A stretch of DNA of 64,000 bases from assembly GCA_025345505.1 (NCBI GenBank), contig JANVCC010000021.1, positions 27,459,208 through 27,523,207 on the forward strand, written 5' to 3'. Below the pieces are notes generated by a model. It made no database searches, was not told the DNA's origin, and worked only from the letters and a program-made list of their open reading frames with translations. Shown here piece by piece: positions 34,321 to 48,119 of this stretch. Each line of letters opens with the position of its first letter. Within the stretch, counting starts at the first letter, position 1. Made by a program: the position numbers and the translations under genes. Source of the stretch: Todiramphus chloris collaris (taxonomy: Eukaryota > Chordata > Aves > Coraciiformes > Alcedinidae).

Positions 34321-37300
34321 GTTGTGTAGGCAATGTATTGCCTGTGATCTGGATGTGGCTTGTGACTTCATTTTTTTACTGCCAACAGTTACATTATTTT
34401 CTCTTTTACGTTACGGATTGGTAACACTAAAGTATTCACGCGACTTCTGAATGTGTTTGGAAGGTCTGGTCAGCCACCAGCAAGGCAGAGCTGCTCTAGC
34501 TGTGGGCTCTACCTGGCTGAGCTGGGGGCTTCTTCACATATAAGCTGTACAGCTACTTCTGGTAATAAGTAGATTTTTTTAATTTCTGATTTCTGTAATG
34601 TTTATCCAAATGTATAGCTCAAGTGTAATACACTCATGAGTGTATTTAGGTGCATCACTATATTTTGAGCAAACATTGCTCAGCGGACTGGACATCTTTA
34701 TAGGGGAGTTGTATGTTCCTGTAGAGCTTTGATTTAAAAATCACATTTTATGAAATATGCATTTTTTTGTATTAGAATTTGTTAAATTAATGTACTATTA
34801 TGATTTGCTTTTATTTGTATAAAAGGTGTCAATATATTTAGTCCGTAAAAGCAGAATGCTCAGTGTTTTTTATATTTGGACCCTCAGGATTTCCTGTGTG
34901 ATAAAGATGGAGTGACATTAGCAGTGTGGGGAAGGGGACATGTTTTCACTAAATGTGTGAAATAATCTCAAGAGTAACACTGCTAAAACAGCTTTGGAGC
35001 TTGACTGCTGGTGTGCTGGTGTCGGCAAGGTAAGGTGGTCTGTTGCTTACTGCTGTGGTAGGGGGAACAACGGAAAGGCAAGACACGGCCTAAGTACCTG
35101 AGATCCCTCACTTCTGGAGTTCATGTCTTCAAAGCCCAGAATTCTGCCTCTCAGAGAGAGACCTCGGTGGGACCCAGAGGTGGGGAATACATCAGCAGCT
35201 GAAGGCTTTATGCTTAGTTGTGGTGGAACTGCCTCACCAGCAAGGTAATGGGACAGTCTCTTCTGAGGTGGTCTCTTGTCTTGTTGCACAGACTTCAAAA
35301 AGTCCTTCGTAGATGTGATGCATATTGTTGGTTATCAGAAGGCTCAAGGATTGAGCTTGAAAGGAGTTGTGTCCCTTCCACTGAAGGTCAGCAGACTTTG
35401 TACAACAAACCAAGTGCTCCTTAGCTCAAATAATCCGTCTATAAAGAAACTTTGCAGGCAAACCTATATTCTTCTATATTCTAACCTTCAGGAAAAGCTA
35501 CAATGCTCCCTTTTTAGCAAATCCTGTGTTGTTTTTGCCATCTACACATTGGAAAAAATTAGTAATTAAAAAAAAAAATCCATGACACAAGTAGTGACAA
35601 GTACTACACACTCAGAGTTCACTAGAAACAGAAACATGGTGTCTTAGAGCTGTATAAAATTACTTTCCCTGGGTTCACCTTTATTTCCCACTGTTCAGAA
35701 GAAAATCCAGTGTTGGCCTGGTTGTCCCATTTTGGGTAGGATTTGTTCATGTGTTCAGTCACAGATCTTGCCTCTGAACACCAAGTGCTGCATCACTTCA
35801 GGTTTTGGATATAAAATGACTCTTGAAAGCTGCTGATGCCAAGGAGTGGGGGTAATCCTGCCCAGTTAGGCTAGTTTATCATAAGATAATATATTAAAAG
35901 TGAAAAGGTGAAGAATTAAAGAGCAGCTGTTTACACATTTCACTTTACAGTTTCCTGCAATTTACCTAAAGCTACAAACTCATGAATTTAAGCGGGTTGT
36001 TTTTTTAGTCAGAAACTTTTAGCTAATACTATGCAAACTGATCTAACTGCGAAGACAGAAATTAGATACATATATTCCACTCATTAAAATTTGGATGTGT
36101 CTCAAATTAATTTGTGAATTTCAAGCACGGTTCATCTGGGCTCTTCGTATTTGGAATAGGCCTGACTGAAAGCTAAACTTTGTGACGTTACTTCAGAAAG
36201 ATCTGTCTTCATCTCTGGCTGGTCCAGTTGGTTGTGCATGGAATGGCAAAAGAAATGGCAAAAAAAAGTGCTGCTGCTGTACCCAAAACCAGAGGAATGA
36301 GGAAATGTGTGACATCTTAAAGGGGCACAGAATTTAGTGTCTCATACTTTAGACCACAAACTAGATGCATGGTCCTAAAACACAGGGGCTGTAGAAACAA
36401 GTTCCTCAGAGATAGATTGAAGCTTAATAGTATCAAACCTAGGGCAGTGAAACCACAGTGAACCTTAGATGTTCTGTACGTTCATCTCTTCGTCCTTTTT
36501 GTCAGGTTTTTCTTGGTGGATCACAGCTGCTGCTGGCTGTTACAGTTCGTATGCTTTGCAGCAGAGACTGGGCTGTACATTCTGCTCTGCCTTCCTCCCA
36601 CCTGTGCTTTCTGCAAGATGGCATTTCCTCACAAAAATGCTGCAGAACTGGGCCAGCTTTGGACCTTTCCGAGGAATATAGCAGTCCTTTCCAATCTTAC
36701 AGCGTGACAGAAAACTTGTATTTTCCTATTTTAGAATCATTCTGCACGAAAAGCAGCTGTTGTGGTTTGTTACATGAGCAAGGAGAGGCTCTTGTGATTC
36801 CTTCTACTGTACTTGATGTGAAGTCAGTGAACTGGCCATTGGACAATCTGGATCTGAAACCCTGATTTAAACATCAGTAAGGCAGGAACTTTGGTGGGTG
36901 TAGCGTCGTACCGGTTTTGCCACAGGATTTAAGAGACGAAGTGCCACCCTTGAACCTTCCCCAAAACAAGGGCTTGAGTGTTGGGGGAGAAGAGGAAGAA
37001 GGTCGATTTCCTGATTCTGTAGATGAAATCTGGCAGTAGCAGAGTATCTGGGCTGGAAGTCCTGTAGACCTACCTGTTAGCTGTCTCCTCTCCTCCCACA
37101 GAGGCTTGGGCACCCACAAGCTGTCCTCTGCACCTTGCAACAGCCTCAATGCAGCAGGAAGAGGCAGGCTTTAGAACAGTCCCTTCCCCCATGGCCAGCA
37201 GCATCAAGCCCTTCACGGGATCTTGGCTCTCAAGGGTGACAGGAACCCTCCAGGGTAAACTGTTTCAGGAGGTGATGCTTTAACTGTTCAGCAGCCATTT

Positions 37301-40300
37301 TGATAGCACGGTGTCGTACAGCAGGGGATCTGCTGGGAAATTCCTTGCAGGACTCTAATAGAACCCCACAGACTATCTCCTGTTAATACTAAATTTTAAG
37401 TGTGATGCAACACGGGAGACGATTCTTAGGTAACTGGGACAGTTTTCCTTAGACTGAAAATACGCTGTTCTCTGGAGGGCTGGTAAAAGTCTATTTTTCA
37501 CTATTTAATCTTGCTAATTTTCATCAGGGGCTCATGGTGGGGTGGGGGGGGTTATGCTTTAGGATTGCAATTTAGGCTCCATTGTAAATAGAAGAGCAGA
37601 AGCTGTTAAAAAGCAAACATTTGTGACATCTAAGTGTTACATTTAAGGATCTGTTCTGGGCTTGTCTAAACTTCACAGAAGTAACTTACTCATCACTTCT
37701 GTGTTTTTTGGCTCTAACTATGGGCACAACCCAAGGATTCTGGATCCTGCCTACAAGAGAGCACTGCACTCACTAACCCGAAATGCCAGTCAGGCTGTAT
37801 CCAGGGCAATAACTACTCACCTTCAACAACTGCACCTCTTCCAGAACTGCACTTTGTGCTGGTGGAGTTTATTTCCACCACCCAGCTGTGCTTCCAGTCT
37901 GAACAGCTGGCTTTTTAAGGTTCTAAACAGCCACTGAGGTAAGTGAGGGGCTCTCCCTCCACCACTTGTCCCAGCAGGAAGAAATACCAGCTTCAGAACT
38001 CATGTGTGTTAGGAAAAAAAAAAAAAAGGGCAACTCCTAGGTTGATAATCAGTACCTTTAAACTGGGGATAGAGTTCAAAGTGCAGAACAGATTTGCACA
38101 TGACTGCATGAGAGAATCAGGTGATCATCAGTGTGACCTACTGCTGAATACACTCTCAGATTCTGTCTGAAATAGCTGCTTCTGTGGGGAAGGGATGCAG
38201 CATCCTCGAGAAATAACTCTCCAGGTGACTTCTTTTTTGTTCCCAGAAGTTTACTGTCCTCTAACTCACAACTAACACGTGGTAGCATTTAACTGTTTCT
38301 CTTTGAAGCAGCTCCCTGTTGCAGACTGTACAGATGATAATGGGAATAGTGATGAGGGCTGCTACTTAGGATATTATAAATTTATACTGATAGAGCCAGG
38401 AAGTTATGTTTGACCACACACAGGAAAAGCGATTACTTCTTTCATGCAGATGCCCTCTGGTTTTGATCAAGTTCTTTAATAATCATGAAGGTTTTGCCTT
38501 TGCAACCACTCGGCTATGTGAAGTTGCTGCATAGTCTCTCCAGGGATTACTGGTCCACAAGCACCCAGCTTTTTGATCGTGAGGAGCCGCACAAGGCAGC
38601 TCTGAGGTGTGGGAGTCAGCTCCCATAGCTGTGTATTTCAGGAGCTGGCATTTCCAGTCTGTAAGGATCACAAAATACTCCAAGCTGTTAGGGGAAAAGA
38701 ATGACTCCGGTGTGTGTGCTCCCTAGGTCCTGTCTGAAGACCAGAAAATACAGTGACTGTCAGGTTGAGCAGGGACCTCTGCTATGAGGAGCATGACCTA
38801 CCCCACCATGGCCTCTGCTTCAGGCTCTGAAAGGTCTCTAGCTATACCAATGCTACATTCTTTTTAGCAAATGCTAGAGAAGCTTTCAGACTTTCTACGG
38901 CCTTGGTTCCGTGATCCTGTTTCTCCTTCAGAGCTTCAGACACTGGGTTTAAGGTTGAGGCTTTTACCTGAGAAGTGTGAGTTCAACAATGTTGAAGGCT
39001 TCCAAGTCATAAAAACATGCATCAACAAGAATGGACCTTCTGTAGATAGGCTTGCTGCTCCCCTAGTGCCTCCAGGATTAGCTTCTTGGTGGGTAATCTA
39101 AAGAATCTGAAGCTGAGCTGGTTAAAACAAGGGTCCGTGGCTTTGGCTGCAATGAGTAGTCTTTCAAGCTGGGGCAGAAGAGAAGCTTTGCATAACAGTG
39201 GAACTAAACAGCAGCTTTCCCCTGCAGAACAGAGGTGCCCTCATCACCTCAGTCCTCTCACAGCAGTGCTCACGCTCATCCCATTATCATACAATCCAAC
39301 TAAGTAATTTTAGTGAACTCAACACAAGTTTCATTCTTCTGCCACTCTGACGGGTTGAATCAAATCACTGCGTACTCACACGGCACCCTCCCCTCTCTGG
39401 CTGCAGCTACTGCCTTGGCTCAGGACAAGTGCAACTGCAGAGCTGTGTTCCTGTGTTACTGCTTGGCCATGGCACGGTAATAACCTCTGCAGGAGTGCTA
39501 CTCAGTCTGCAACTGGTTTGAAAAACTCACTCAAAGTAGGCAGTGTACACTTGGAGATGCTTACACTGCTGCAGGTGTATTTTTGGACAGTGTTCCTTTG
39601 GCTTTGGCTAGTTGGGTTGAAAGCGGACTAGTTGCCAAGCAGCTCCAGGCATAGCCCGGAACAGGACTCGAGGACTGCAAGCACCACTGCCAGCAAGAGG
39701 CTGCCATTGCTTTTTACAGGCAAATCTGTGACAAGCTGTGTTTTTAACTGTGACTTTGACATCCCACAAACTGTCATTGCTTCTTTCCTGTCATGAATTC
39801 CATGCTTTTAAAAGAAATTTAAAAGGAATAGAAACACAGCTTCATGTAACAGGCCTAACTGAATCCTCAAGTAGACTTTAAGATGGGACACTGCTAGAAC
39901 ACTGCAATTGTGCATTGAAGCTGACATCAAACAAGGCTGGTGGCCTCCTAGCTGTGCTATAAACCACACACAAATCTTAGGAAGAGCAATCTGTATTGTG
40001 TTTACAGTACAGGTGGAGAAAGCAAAGTGGTGAAAAAATACCACCCATGCCATCTTCTGGTAGATTCACTGCCCCTCCCCACCCCGCTGAAGACCTGTGT
40101 CATGAAACAGAATGGTTCATAGATCCTGGTTGTACAAACCAAAGAAACACCGATCTAAGGCACATGTTGAGGGATTGAGGCACATCCAGGTTTGTCAGCT
40201 CGAACACACAGATTAGCCAAGTTGGCCAGACCAGAAGGTCCTTGTAATGCCTGTGTCCCATCTTGGTGGCCAGGTGCTATCTGTGGCCACATGGCCACAT

Positions 40301-40450
40301 ATGGGGAAAGCGCCTGAAATCAGAGCAGGTGGGCTGCCTCCTGTGCACCCTCTGGCACTGCAGAGTTTATCCAAGAGGAGCCATACCAGCCAACCTCCAG
40401 GCAGCAGGTGTCCATGGTTACACAGAAGCTGGCCAAGTCAGAGATGCTGA
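34321..40450. other. Intergenic region between FBXL3 and CLN5 tails, no gene seen
   Basis: About 6 kb with no recognisable exon, repeat family or RNA. An open frame of 135 codons at 36458-36865 has no motif and is judged accidental. Confidence 0.6.
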
Positions 40451-40467
40451 GGCATTCACGAACATGT

Positions 40468-40473
40468 TTTAAT
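40468..40473 (-). promoter_or_regulatory. Candidate CLN5 poly(A) signal ATTAAA
   Basis: First plausible hexamer after the stop on the minus strand, giving a very short 3'UTR. Longer isoforms extending toward 39 kb are possible. Confidence 0.3.
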
Positions 40474-40600
40474 AAGAACAAAAGGCATAGTCTTTCACGT
40501 GGTTCCCAACACAACCTTTGCAGTTAGCAGTGAACCACACCACACTTCAGTACCATCATGGTAGCGCTCCAAAGGGCACGTTCGGTTCTTCAGTAAGCAA

Positions 40601-41112
40601 TTACACATCCAAGGATGCCTTGCTTCCAATAGGCAGAGGGACCTCTTCATAAACTATTTTGAGATAAGGGAACTTCATAGGTAAAAACCAATATTCCAAG
40701 TTATAAAAGAGGTAAAATTGATGATTCAAGATGACACGATCAATTATTTTTAAAAGATCCACAAAAAACTCTCTGACTGTCCGATGAGGTTTGAATGGAT
40801 AGTAGAAGTCTCTTACAGCTGCTGCCAATGTCTTGTTTCCTAGTGGCCCAAAAATAGATGTTTCATTTCCCAGATAAACAGGTTCTCCACTGAATAAAAT
40901 TATGCTTGTATAGTTTGTTTGTATCTTCTTAAATACCGCTCCTAAGTCAGCCAGCTTCTGGTACGTTCTCAGTATAAATTTAGAGCACTCGTAAGAGTCA
41001 AACCATACTGTTGATTGTTTGTCAGGACTTGCTTGAACTGTCCAAGTCTCATAATATATGCCAGTCTCGTTGTCATATTTTACCCATTTTGCCATTTCAT
41101 TAAACATGGTTC
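40601..41112 (-). CDS. CLN5: CLN5 exon 4: catalytic Cys and C-terminus
   Basis: Completes a Gly codon and reads [17 protein letters not shown] to [11 protein letters not shown]. It contains the catalytic Cys in SYECSKF and the sequons NET, NYT, NET and NKT. Confidence 0.96.
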
Positions 41113-44100
41113 CTGTAAAAGATGAAAATAAGTATTGCGGCGACAAAGTAATAAATACATCACTCAAAATATTTTTGCATCTATTTCAAGGTTCCTCTCC
41201 CTTCTCTGCAAAAGTTTACCTACAATATTACCTAACCACAGAAAGACATAAGGCTCAGGTTCAAAAGAAGTGATACCACACTGAATAAACTATATTTACA
41301 TGTAATTTATTTAAACTCTAATTGTTTTTTCTGCCCCATTTCCTGCTACTATGCCAGAAAATCTGAATGTCAGACAACCATGACACTTCTCGTTTTCTTT
41401 TATCCGTGCAAACAGGGCAGGTACTCCAACCTACAAGAGATGATGACAACGTGCTCACCAGTGCAGCAGCTGTTTCTGCACTTCCTCAAGCTTTAACCAA
41501 ATCCAGCAATTCAGGGCAGAAGTTTTCATTCCTCTCCACAAAAGAAACCTTAGACTGAGACGCTCTGCTGTTCTAGCAGCTCCTCAGCCAGCAAAGTTGA
41601 ACTAAGCCACATGATATGGGTAGGATGTGAAGACAAGTAAACTTAAAGACCATGAGGATTATTTTTAAATTTAGAATACATATTTGGAGTATTCTGGTGA
41701 TGGTGATTTCATAACGGAACGAGGAACATATCTCTAACTCGGCTTATTTCTCTGGTAGCTGCTACAGGTGATGCAGCTGCCTCCCCAAAACGGAGCTGAA
41801 GCACAGCACTAATCTTTCTTACTTTGTTTTCCCTGTAGTCCTAGCACTGCACCTCAGCATAGCCCTTCCCTCCCTCCCTCCCTCCCTCTCCTCAGTCACA
41901 GCAGGGTACAATCATCTATGACTCGGATCCACCTAACACCTCACATTCATAGCACAACCAAATTTTGCTGATTCTTCTTGTGAGATACACCATCAGACCC
42001 AGTCAGGTGGCAGCTTGCAATTGTGACAGTGTTCTAAGCCATGATCTCCCTTTAGCTAAAAGTGTCACTGCTCTGGGTACAGTAACTGTGCCTGGTGGCT
42101 GCCAAATGACAGGCCAGACTGCTGCAAGCTGAGAGACTGGCAGCAGTTACCTGTCTGGCAGACATCTGACAGATCTGTGCCACTAACGCCGCCCTGCACG
42201 CAACCACCAGCCTCTTGCATTAAGCCTGAATTCACAGCAACGTTGCATTTCCCGAGACCAGTGAAGAGCACGGCAGGCCACACACCTCCTCCAAAACAAG
42301 CTGCAAAGGTCAGACTGCTGTAAACACATCTCACACCCTAAGTTAAGGCACGTATGCAAGCTGCAACCTGGGAGTAGCTAAAGCTCTGCACGTTTGCCTC
42401 CTAGCCTACCCCATTATAACTGTTCTCCACACCAGAGCTTTTGGGTTTCACACCAAACATAACAATCATTATGCTTAGGGAAAATGTTGGATACTTTCTT
42501 TTTTATTTGCCTGTGGCTTAATAAAGCAGCAAGCCATTAAGTCTGTATCAACAATTCTTTCTATACGCTGTAGACAAGCTTGAAGCTCCCCTTCATCTTC
42601 TCTAATTCTACCAGACTAGCTTCCTAGTGTGGATTCTGCAAGGTATGTTATTGAAAAGGATCTGTCTCTCCTAACAGGACCAAGATGGACTTAATACGAA
42701 GTCCTGTCCTTCACATCTTAACTTAAAGTTTTACAGGTTAATGCATGGCTCCATGATAATCTGTTGGAAGACAGCCAAAAATCAGAATTGGATATTCCTG
42801 CCCTATTTCCACAAAAGAAACATATCCCAAATTAACATTAACCCGACCAATGGGCTTTAAAAGAGAATCAGAATGCTTCAACACTGTCTCCAACGCTGCT
42901 GACAGATGCTCTACAGGATCCTGCAAGGGCAAAGAGGGTCCAGCTGTTTCATACATTAAAACCCCCTCCCACAAGATGGGATGCTTTTTGCCTGCTCTCT
43001 CAGATCATGATGCTGTCCATCTGTGCTTGCACCCATTCACGCTCTTCCATGGTAACTTGCAGATTCCTAGTCAAATTCAGATGATTCAAAACTCTCTGAG
43101 ATGCTACCTTCCTACAAATTTCATGGAAACAGGAAGTGAGAGAGACAAGGAGGCCCAGAACGACGACTCCACAAGGCACCAGCATAACCTCACCCATTTT
43201 AGGCACCAAATAATGCACACAGGCAGGAAGCATTAGATGATCCACAAATGGATGAAAATATTTAACTTGGTATTCAGACAAAAGAATCCAACTGTATCAG
43301 GCATCAAAGACTTCAGTCATGAGCTGTAAACACACAGGAAAGCAGCTCCACTTATTTCAGTGCTTAAAGAACAGCCTACAATTTCTTAGCAGCACCGAAG
43401 AGATTATCTAGAGACCGAGTCCAGCAAAGCTGCTAGAGTTGGAGGGGACAAACATAAAGCACCACATCACACCAGCTGTAATCTGACTGTCCACTGTGCC
43501 TTGTGTACTCTGCTAACTTCAGAGCATAAGTGGTTTTGGTCACACAAAGTGCAACCCTCCAAGTGCTCAGCAGGCTTTGTTCATAAGTCATTCACTGTAT
43601 TACTACAGTAATCAACCAGATACATTTAAGTGACCTTTTTATTTCAGAATTTCAGTGTTCAATATATACCAGGAATCTATTCTGGTCTTCATCCACCTAT
43701 TTAGAGGAGTAAATTCTGGTTTTGTCCTACAACATATGACAGAGACCTATTATTGGGGACATTTGCACAGTTTTTATGACACATAATGGGGGAGATGGAA
43801 ATAGAGATTAATATTTTTATATATTTTTGAGACTATTTCTAAACAGGCCTTATTTGTTTGCTCAGTAATGTATACATTTTTACCAGTTTCTTCTATCTCA
43901 GCAGTCATCTGCCACTTCACAATAGCAGGTTTTGTTTTGGTGAAGCCATGTGAAAAGAGTCCATAATCATTCTGTATAAGCTGTTTTGCTATTTTTACTC
44001 TCAAGAGACTCAAGTGTTTCTGTACAAATGGCTCTCATTTAGCAACTCTTCAGTGTGCATTGTGTTCAAAAGGCAGTAGCCTCATAACACTCTCTGTATT

Positions 44101-47100
44101 AAATAAAGTGCAGAGATAGTATTTCACATTGAAATTTGCATCAGTGGCTAACATTGCAAATAACCTACAAAACATAAAAGGTACTGCTTTACATGAAGAC
44201 AAGGCCGACTCTGTATTTTATTAGAAAAGCATATCCAAAGCATCTGAAATTTACCTGATATTGTGGTCACGAGAACTAAAGTTCCATTTTCCTTCCAGTG
44301 TGCATCATCTATCCCTTCATAAAAGCAGGCAGCTCCCTGGTTACACCAGAACGGTGCAGCCATGCCAGGCCGGAGATGTGGAAATGTGCAGTTCCCAAGT
44401 TGGAAGAGCTCATACCATTCCATTGTGTAGTTTTTGCCTGTTAGAGAGCTCTTGAAGCCTACAGCATCATGCATAATTTTCTGGAAAAAAAAAAAAACAA
44501 CAAAACCATGACCAAAACCCCAAAACTTTAGCATAAAAACAACCTCATCTTGACCTGCACAGAAGATGTTTGGGAACTGTTGTGTAACAGGGTGAAAAGA
44601 GGGGAAGTGGTTCCTGTAACATCTTGGATTCAGTAGCACTGATGCACAGCATCCTAGATTGTATCACATGGACACTTTTTATCACAGTCACGCTGTCCCA
44701 GTGGTTGTCTATCCATCCACTGTTATTTGGAGGTAGATACTCAGTGGGAGTTCATAATGAAAACTCAAGCTTATTTTTGAACCTTTAACCTCACAGGGGT
44801 ATCAAAGAAATAAAGAGCGGAATTGAGTTACCCAAAATAGATGTTAGTAATGGAAGTCACAAAGGAATGAGATAAATTAAAGGCTGTATAATAAATACAT
44901 TAATTCAACCCTAGTTTAACAACTGAGATAACAACATTTGAAGCTATTTCCATTTTTTACCATGCTTGGTTTTGATGTTACTATTTCATATTCACTACTA
45001 TTTATTTATTTGTTCGGGATCATGCTTTGAAGCTTAATTATGCTACTGCTATAGCTATAAATATTACTAAAGTTGAGATTCTTTCATATTTGCATGACTC
45101 CATGAATGGAGACTTTAATTCAATACTGATCAGAACATTCAAGAAGAACTGTAAAAGCAACTGGCTCCCCATGATTCACCACGCTGACCAGCTAGCTGTC
45201 CACTCCTGACATCTACCCACATGCAAGCAAGCATGTAAGTGAAGTTTTTAACAATACAAAACCTAATACTTTTAATAATGAAAAGCAAGCATTTCATCTC
45301 ATATTATGGGGAAAAATAAATGTATTTTCTCAGTGCAGCGCTAGCACAGAGAAAAAAAAAGCCATCTAAAACATATTGTGTGTGTGTACAAAACACCCCC
45401 AATGTGCATCTCCACGGGTGAACACATTCAAACCCTCTGACAGTGCTGCTCATGCTCTTTCCTTTAGCTGAGCTAAACTGTGTAACTTTTCTCCAAAGCT
45501 TACTGCTCTGTATCTTTCCTATAGATAACTTATCTTTTGTGTTTGCGTAGTCTTCCATGCAAGCACATCCACACATTAGTTCCTATTCTTGACACCTGCT
45601 GTTGAATTTGCCAATATAACTTTGTTAAACAAAACCATCACCTTACCAGATGTCCCAGCAGGTCCCCATATTTGAATTCCCATACTGGAGCCTGTAATCG
45701 ATACACTTCAATGACATCCTTTTCTTTCATAACTGGAATGGCAGAGCCAGTGGGACAGAAAGTGTAACGAGCTTGGCAGTAAGGATCAGTTTTTGGACGG
45801 TAATCAAAGCGCCTGTGTCGAGGAAGAGAAGCACACAGAACCATTAAGCGCAGCTTCATGACTCAGGGAACTGCCTCATGGCTTCCTAAGGGCCTAAGTG
45901 GGAAGGTGCAGGGTGTCCAGCCACCCCCAAAGACAGACTCTGGGATCCAGATGCTGCAACATGTGGAGCATGCAGGACTGCTGATGTGTGCCATCTGCAG
46001 AAACGGGAGTTAAGACTTGCAAATGCAAGTCATGTTGTGCAGGGTGCTGATAGCTAAGGAGTGGACATGATGCAGATTACACAGGGTGGCTTGTACTCAC
46101 AGAATCAGAGACACGTAGGTACTGGGTAGAGGATAGTTTGAGTTATGCCTCAGTAATGTTCTCCTAGCAGTGTGTCTACATAAGGGTTGACCAGTTTGCT
46201 CTGGGAAACTATTCTATAGTAATAAGTCCCCAGATGGAGCTATTTTTACTCTGTAATACTGCAAATATCAGAAATAGTCTATTACTCCACGCTAATTTAA
46301 AGAAAGAGGCCCAAGAACCTACAATCACTGTTGCCATTCATTATCCCTACTAAACCTCACAAACCGAACGCCAAATCTGCTTCTGTATCACACTATACAC
46401 GAATAGCAAAAAGCCTTTCTGACAATTCTTCTTTTTCTAGTTTCCTTCACAATTCACTCACTGTATTTCACTTAAAACAAGGTTACCAAGACAGACTGGT
46501 GTACATAGCTTGACCAGAGCACAGTCTGAAAATCTAATACACTCAGCTGTCCAGGACTGCTGAACAGCAGAAATACCCCAGCCATGAGATGACTCAAGGA
46601 CATGGGGTTTTCTGAGCCATAGTAAGGCCAGGAGCCCTGCTGAGACATCACTCATTTCCCCTGTGGACTTCTCTAATCTTGCTGGGTACTTCAGCATGCC
46701 TGCCTTTATTTTGTCCAGAATAAGAAAAAAAAAAAAAAAAAAAAAAGAATATGGCTGGAAAAAGAACACACAGAAAACAAAGACTTACACAGTCACAAAT
46801 TTAAGTCATGTTTCTAAATTATACATTTTCCATTTCCCCTCCCACTGCACCCTGCGTGTGACAAGAAGGTAACAGGCAAGTTAAGAAGGATTAAAATACC
46901 ACATTTCTGAGTGTCTCACACTGACAGGCTTATACTCAAATTTTGACCATCCTGAGATGCAGTCTTGCAACTACTGAACTTGCCAGAAAATCCAAATGAC
47001 TCGTGACTTGAAGATCAGCTCCTTCAGGCATCACCTGATACAAACTGAACTGCTCCAAGTTGCGCAACACGCTTTCAAAACTTCAGAGGTGCATTGGATA

Positions 47101-47851
47101 GCAGCCGAGCCGCGGTAACACCTCCCTTTTACAAACAGCAAAGCCGCACAGAATGCAGAGGCGAGCGCAGCCCTTCTCCTGAAGAGCCCGATTTCCTCAG
47201 CAGGGTCAAGGCCGCGCCGAAGTGAAGCGCGGTACCCCGCACGCTTCTGCTTTCCCCAACACCACCAGCTCTCCTTCTGCAGCGACCACAGCTCCCGAGC
47301 AGCGAACAGGATTTTAGCTCGTTTCATTTATCGTGAACAGAAGTTGAATTTAAGAAATAAATAAATAGATAACCACATAAATAAATCGTAGCCTGACTTC
47401 CTCATCACAACTTTTCGCTAACACAGGGATTAAAGGAGCATCTTCAAAGCAAGGGCAGCCATTCCCGAGGGCAGCAACCCCGCTGCTGACAGAGCTCATC
47501 GCCCAATACCGTATAAACGGCAAACCCCACCGTGAATACAAAGGGCGAAACTACTCAAGGCCTTTTTAATCTAAAAATCAAATAAACAAACAAAACATCC
47601 GTGAAGCTGACGGGCCGACGAGGAGGCGGATCGGAGGCGGCAGGCGGGTAGGAGCGGGCAGGCGGGCGGGGCCGCGCCGCTCACCTCCCCGGCTCCGGGC
47701 GGCAGGCCGCCCCTCCCCGCCTCACTCACCTGTAGGGCACCGGCCACCGCCGCTCTGGGGAGCGGAGCGCCCCCGACAAGCGCGGGCCCCAGGCCGCGGC
47801 CAGCAGCAGCAGCAGCAGCGGGACAGACCGGTAGAAGCGGGCGGCGCCCAT
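40601..47851 (-). CDS. CLN5: CLN5, lysosomal BMP synthase / neuronal ceroid lipofuscinosis protein
   Basis: Soluble lysosomal glycoprotein; recent work identifies it as the synthase of bis(monoacylglycero)phosphate, and loss causes Batten disease in mammals. Exons on the minus strand are 47851-47730, 45812-45647, 44480-44255 and 41112-40601, giving 341 residues from the chosen ATG. This ATG starts a clear signal peptide ([20 protein letters not shown]). The catalytic pair known from human (H166 in IMHDA and C280 in SYDCSKF) is present as H100 and C214, with equal spacing. Seven N-glycosylation sequons are visible. The human C-terminal one (N401) is absent: the bird ends GSKASLDV. An in-frame upstream ATG at 48070 would add 73 residues. 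The gene is convergent with FBXL3 and divergent from the GATD3-like gene. Confidence 0.97.
41864..41893. repeat. CCCT short tandem repeat
   Basis: About six units of CCCT or CCTC in a row within CLN5 intron 3. Confidence 0.85.
44255..44480 (-). CDS. CLN5: CLN5 exon 3: catalytic His
   Basis: 75 codons plus 1 base beginning KIMHDAVGF. It contains the catalytic His (human H166) and the sequons NYT, NCT and NGT. The acceptor follows a long T-rich tract. Confidence 0.95.
45647..45812 (-). CDS. CLN5: CLN5 exon 2
   Basis: Completes the split Arg codon and reads [20 protein letters not shown] to GDLLGHL. Family cysteines (PYC, TFCPTG) are present. The donor is CTG/GTAAGG. Confidence 0.95.
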
Positions 47852-48045
47852 GGCGGCGCGGCCTGCGGGCCTGCGAGGACGGCCCCGGCACTGTGGACGG
47901 GCGGAGAGGGGAAGCGGCGGGGCTGAGGGAGGCTGGGCGGGAAGGAGGCCGCCCTCGCGCCCGCCCACAGGGTCCGGAGAGGGCGGTGGTGGCCGCGGAG
48001 GGAGCCGGGGGCCAGAGGGCCGGAGCCCGGCGGGAGGAAGACGCG
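47630..48045 (-). promoter_or_regulatory. CLN5: CpG-island promoter of CLN5
   Basis: GC-rich block with dense CG dinucleotides covering exon 1 and its upstream flank. The surrounding DNA is A/T-rich. Confidence 0.8.
47730..47851 (-). CDS. CLN5: CLN5 exon 1: signal peptide
   Basis: 40 codons plus 2 bases. The donor is CCCTACAG/GTGAGT and the exon ends ERRWPVPY plus a split Arg codon. The hydrophobic leucine run marks the signal peptide. Confidence 0.92.
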
Positions 48046-48119
48046 GTGCTACAGGCAGCCTTCTGAGCAAATGCAGAAAGTTTTTTCTTCCCCCTGAGGA
48101 AAACCAACCGTGTGCTTAA

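Larger units (their letters stand above)
41113..47729 (-). other. CLN5 introns
   Basis: Three introns: 41113-44254, 44481-45646 and 45813-47729 in plus coordinates. They hold a CCCT-type short tandem repeat (41864-41893) and an A run (about 46723-46746). No other gene was recognised. Confidence 0.65.

Noticed and set aside
36458-36865. 135-codon plus-strand open frame between FBXL3 and CLN5
   Set aside because: No motif, signal peptide or family resemblance; length is within what chance allows in 6 kb.
46095-46150. Possible CR1 tail (CACAGAATCAGAGACACGTAGG) in CLN5 intron 1
   Set aside because: Only the first dozen bases resemble CR1; the following sequence does not match the family.
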